Part shown: positions 6,501 through 6,619 of the stretch, one piece after another
How the letters are laid out: each line of letters begins with the position of its first letter
How positions within the stretch are numbered: position 1 is the stretch's first letter
NCBI GenBank assembly: GCA_947306285.1
Contig: CAMZGB010000055.1
Coordinates: forward strand, 1-6,619
Source: an uncultured Lachnospira sp.
GTDB lineage: Bacteria > Bacillota > Clostridia > Lachnospirales > Lachnospiraceae
Direction: 5' to 3'
Length of the DNA stretch: 6,619 nucleotides
Position numbers and translations under genes: made by a program
Notes under the pieces: model-generated
What the model saw: the letters and a program-made list of their open reading frames with translations, nothing else
What the model was told of the DNA's origin: nothing
Databases searched by the model: none

Positions 6501-6619
6501 ATGGATTACAAAGAATCAAAAATTTTAAGATTTTTATATCATACAGTACCTGGAAGGGTGCTATTAAAGGTTGTAACAAGCCCCATCATTTCTAAAATTG
6601 GTGGGGCTTATATGAATTC
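6501..6619 (+). CDS. psd: Phosphatidylserine decarboxylase, N-terminal fragment (cut by window end)
   Basis: An open frame from ATG 6501 runs 39 codons to the window edge without a stop. The segment FLYHTVPGRVLLKVV (residues 11-25), followed by SPIISKIGGAYMNS, resembles the start of clostridial phosphatidylserine decarboxylases, which typically have a YxTVPGRxLLK block and then a serine/lysine/glycine-rich stretch. The enzyme would decarboxylate phosphatidylserine, the product of the gene just upstream, to phosphatidylethanolamine at the membrane. The diagnostic pyruvoyl-forming LGST or GGST site near the C-terminus lies outside the window, so the call depends on the N-terminus and on context. 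It begins 10 bases after the pssA stop; AGGA at 6484-6487 is a poorly spaced ribosome site, so coupling is likely. An internal hairpin lies at 6578-6609. Confidence 0.75.
   Translation, partial: MDYKESKILRFLYHTVPGRVLLKVVTSPIISKIGGAYMN
6578..6609 (+). other. Strong hairpin inside the psd start region
   Basis: Arms 6578-6588 and 6599-6609 pair over 11 bp with one G-T wobble (6586/6601), including a CCCC/GGGG core, around a 10-base loop. It lies within codons 26-37 of psd. There is no T-run after the right arm, so it does not look like an intrinsic terminator; it could slow ribosomes, protect or process the mRNA, or be incidental. Confidence 0.6.

Noticed and set aside
6614..6619. The window ends exactly in GAATTC, an EcoRI site.
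   Set aside because: It may mark a cloning or extraction boundary, or be chance; the psd frame is open through it and nothing biological follows from it.

Overview
The window looks like chromosomal DNA from an AT-rich, Gram-positive anaerobe of the class Clostridia, most likely a Lachnospiraceae-type bacterium. This rests on AGA-dominated arginine codons, strong purine-rich ribosome binding sites, a secreted FN3-bearing enzyme of a Lachnospiraceae style, and the pairing of a stand-alone AICAR formyltransferase with a PurO-type IMP cyclohydrolase. The genus cannot be fixed from the sequence alone. All genes lie on the + strand, and no tRNA, rRNA, CRISPR or mobile element was seen.

Region 1 (1-2019) encodes the last two steps of IMP synthesis as two separate proteins. 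The first is a PurO-type IMP cyclohydrolase (24-731). The second is an AICAR formyltransferase (765-1940) that lacks the fused cyclohydrolase domain of ordinary bacterial PurH and reads like the C-terminal half of animal ATIC. The pair is closed by a textbook intrinsic terminator with an 11-bp perfect stem and a GCAA loop (1986-2019).

Region 2 (2039-6619) is a tight run of five genes for phospholipid metabolism behind one recognisable promoter. That promoter has an extended -10, with a tandem 9-bp repeat over the -35 region. The genes are: a secreted glycerophosphodiester phosphodiesterase with an Ig-like/FN3 tail and a polybasic C-terminus (2094-3971); a membrane PAP2-family lipid phosphatase or transferase (3982-4695); a flippase-like membrane protein of the LPG-synthase TM family (4695-5732); a CDP-alcohol phosphatidyltransferase, probably phosphatidylserine synthase (5732-6490); and the first 39 codons of a gene that looks like phosphatidylserine decarboxylase (from 6501, cut by the window end). 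Gene spacing is 10 nt, -1 nt, -1 nt and 10 nt, so an operon is likely.

Read together, PssA and Psd would make phosphatidylethanolamine from CDP-diacylglycerol and serine. The flippase-like protein and the PAP2 protein could move or remodel lipid headgroups across the membrane. The secreted phosphodiesterase could recover glycerol-3-phosphate from released glycerophosphodiesters or attack glycerol-phosphate polymers. The first part is established pathway knowledge; the division of labour for the other three is inference. The most interesting candidate for an undescribed system is this operon, a possible 'make, flip, trim and recycle' lipid module. The individual protein families are known.
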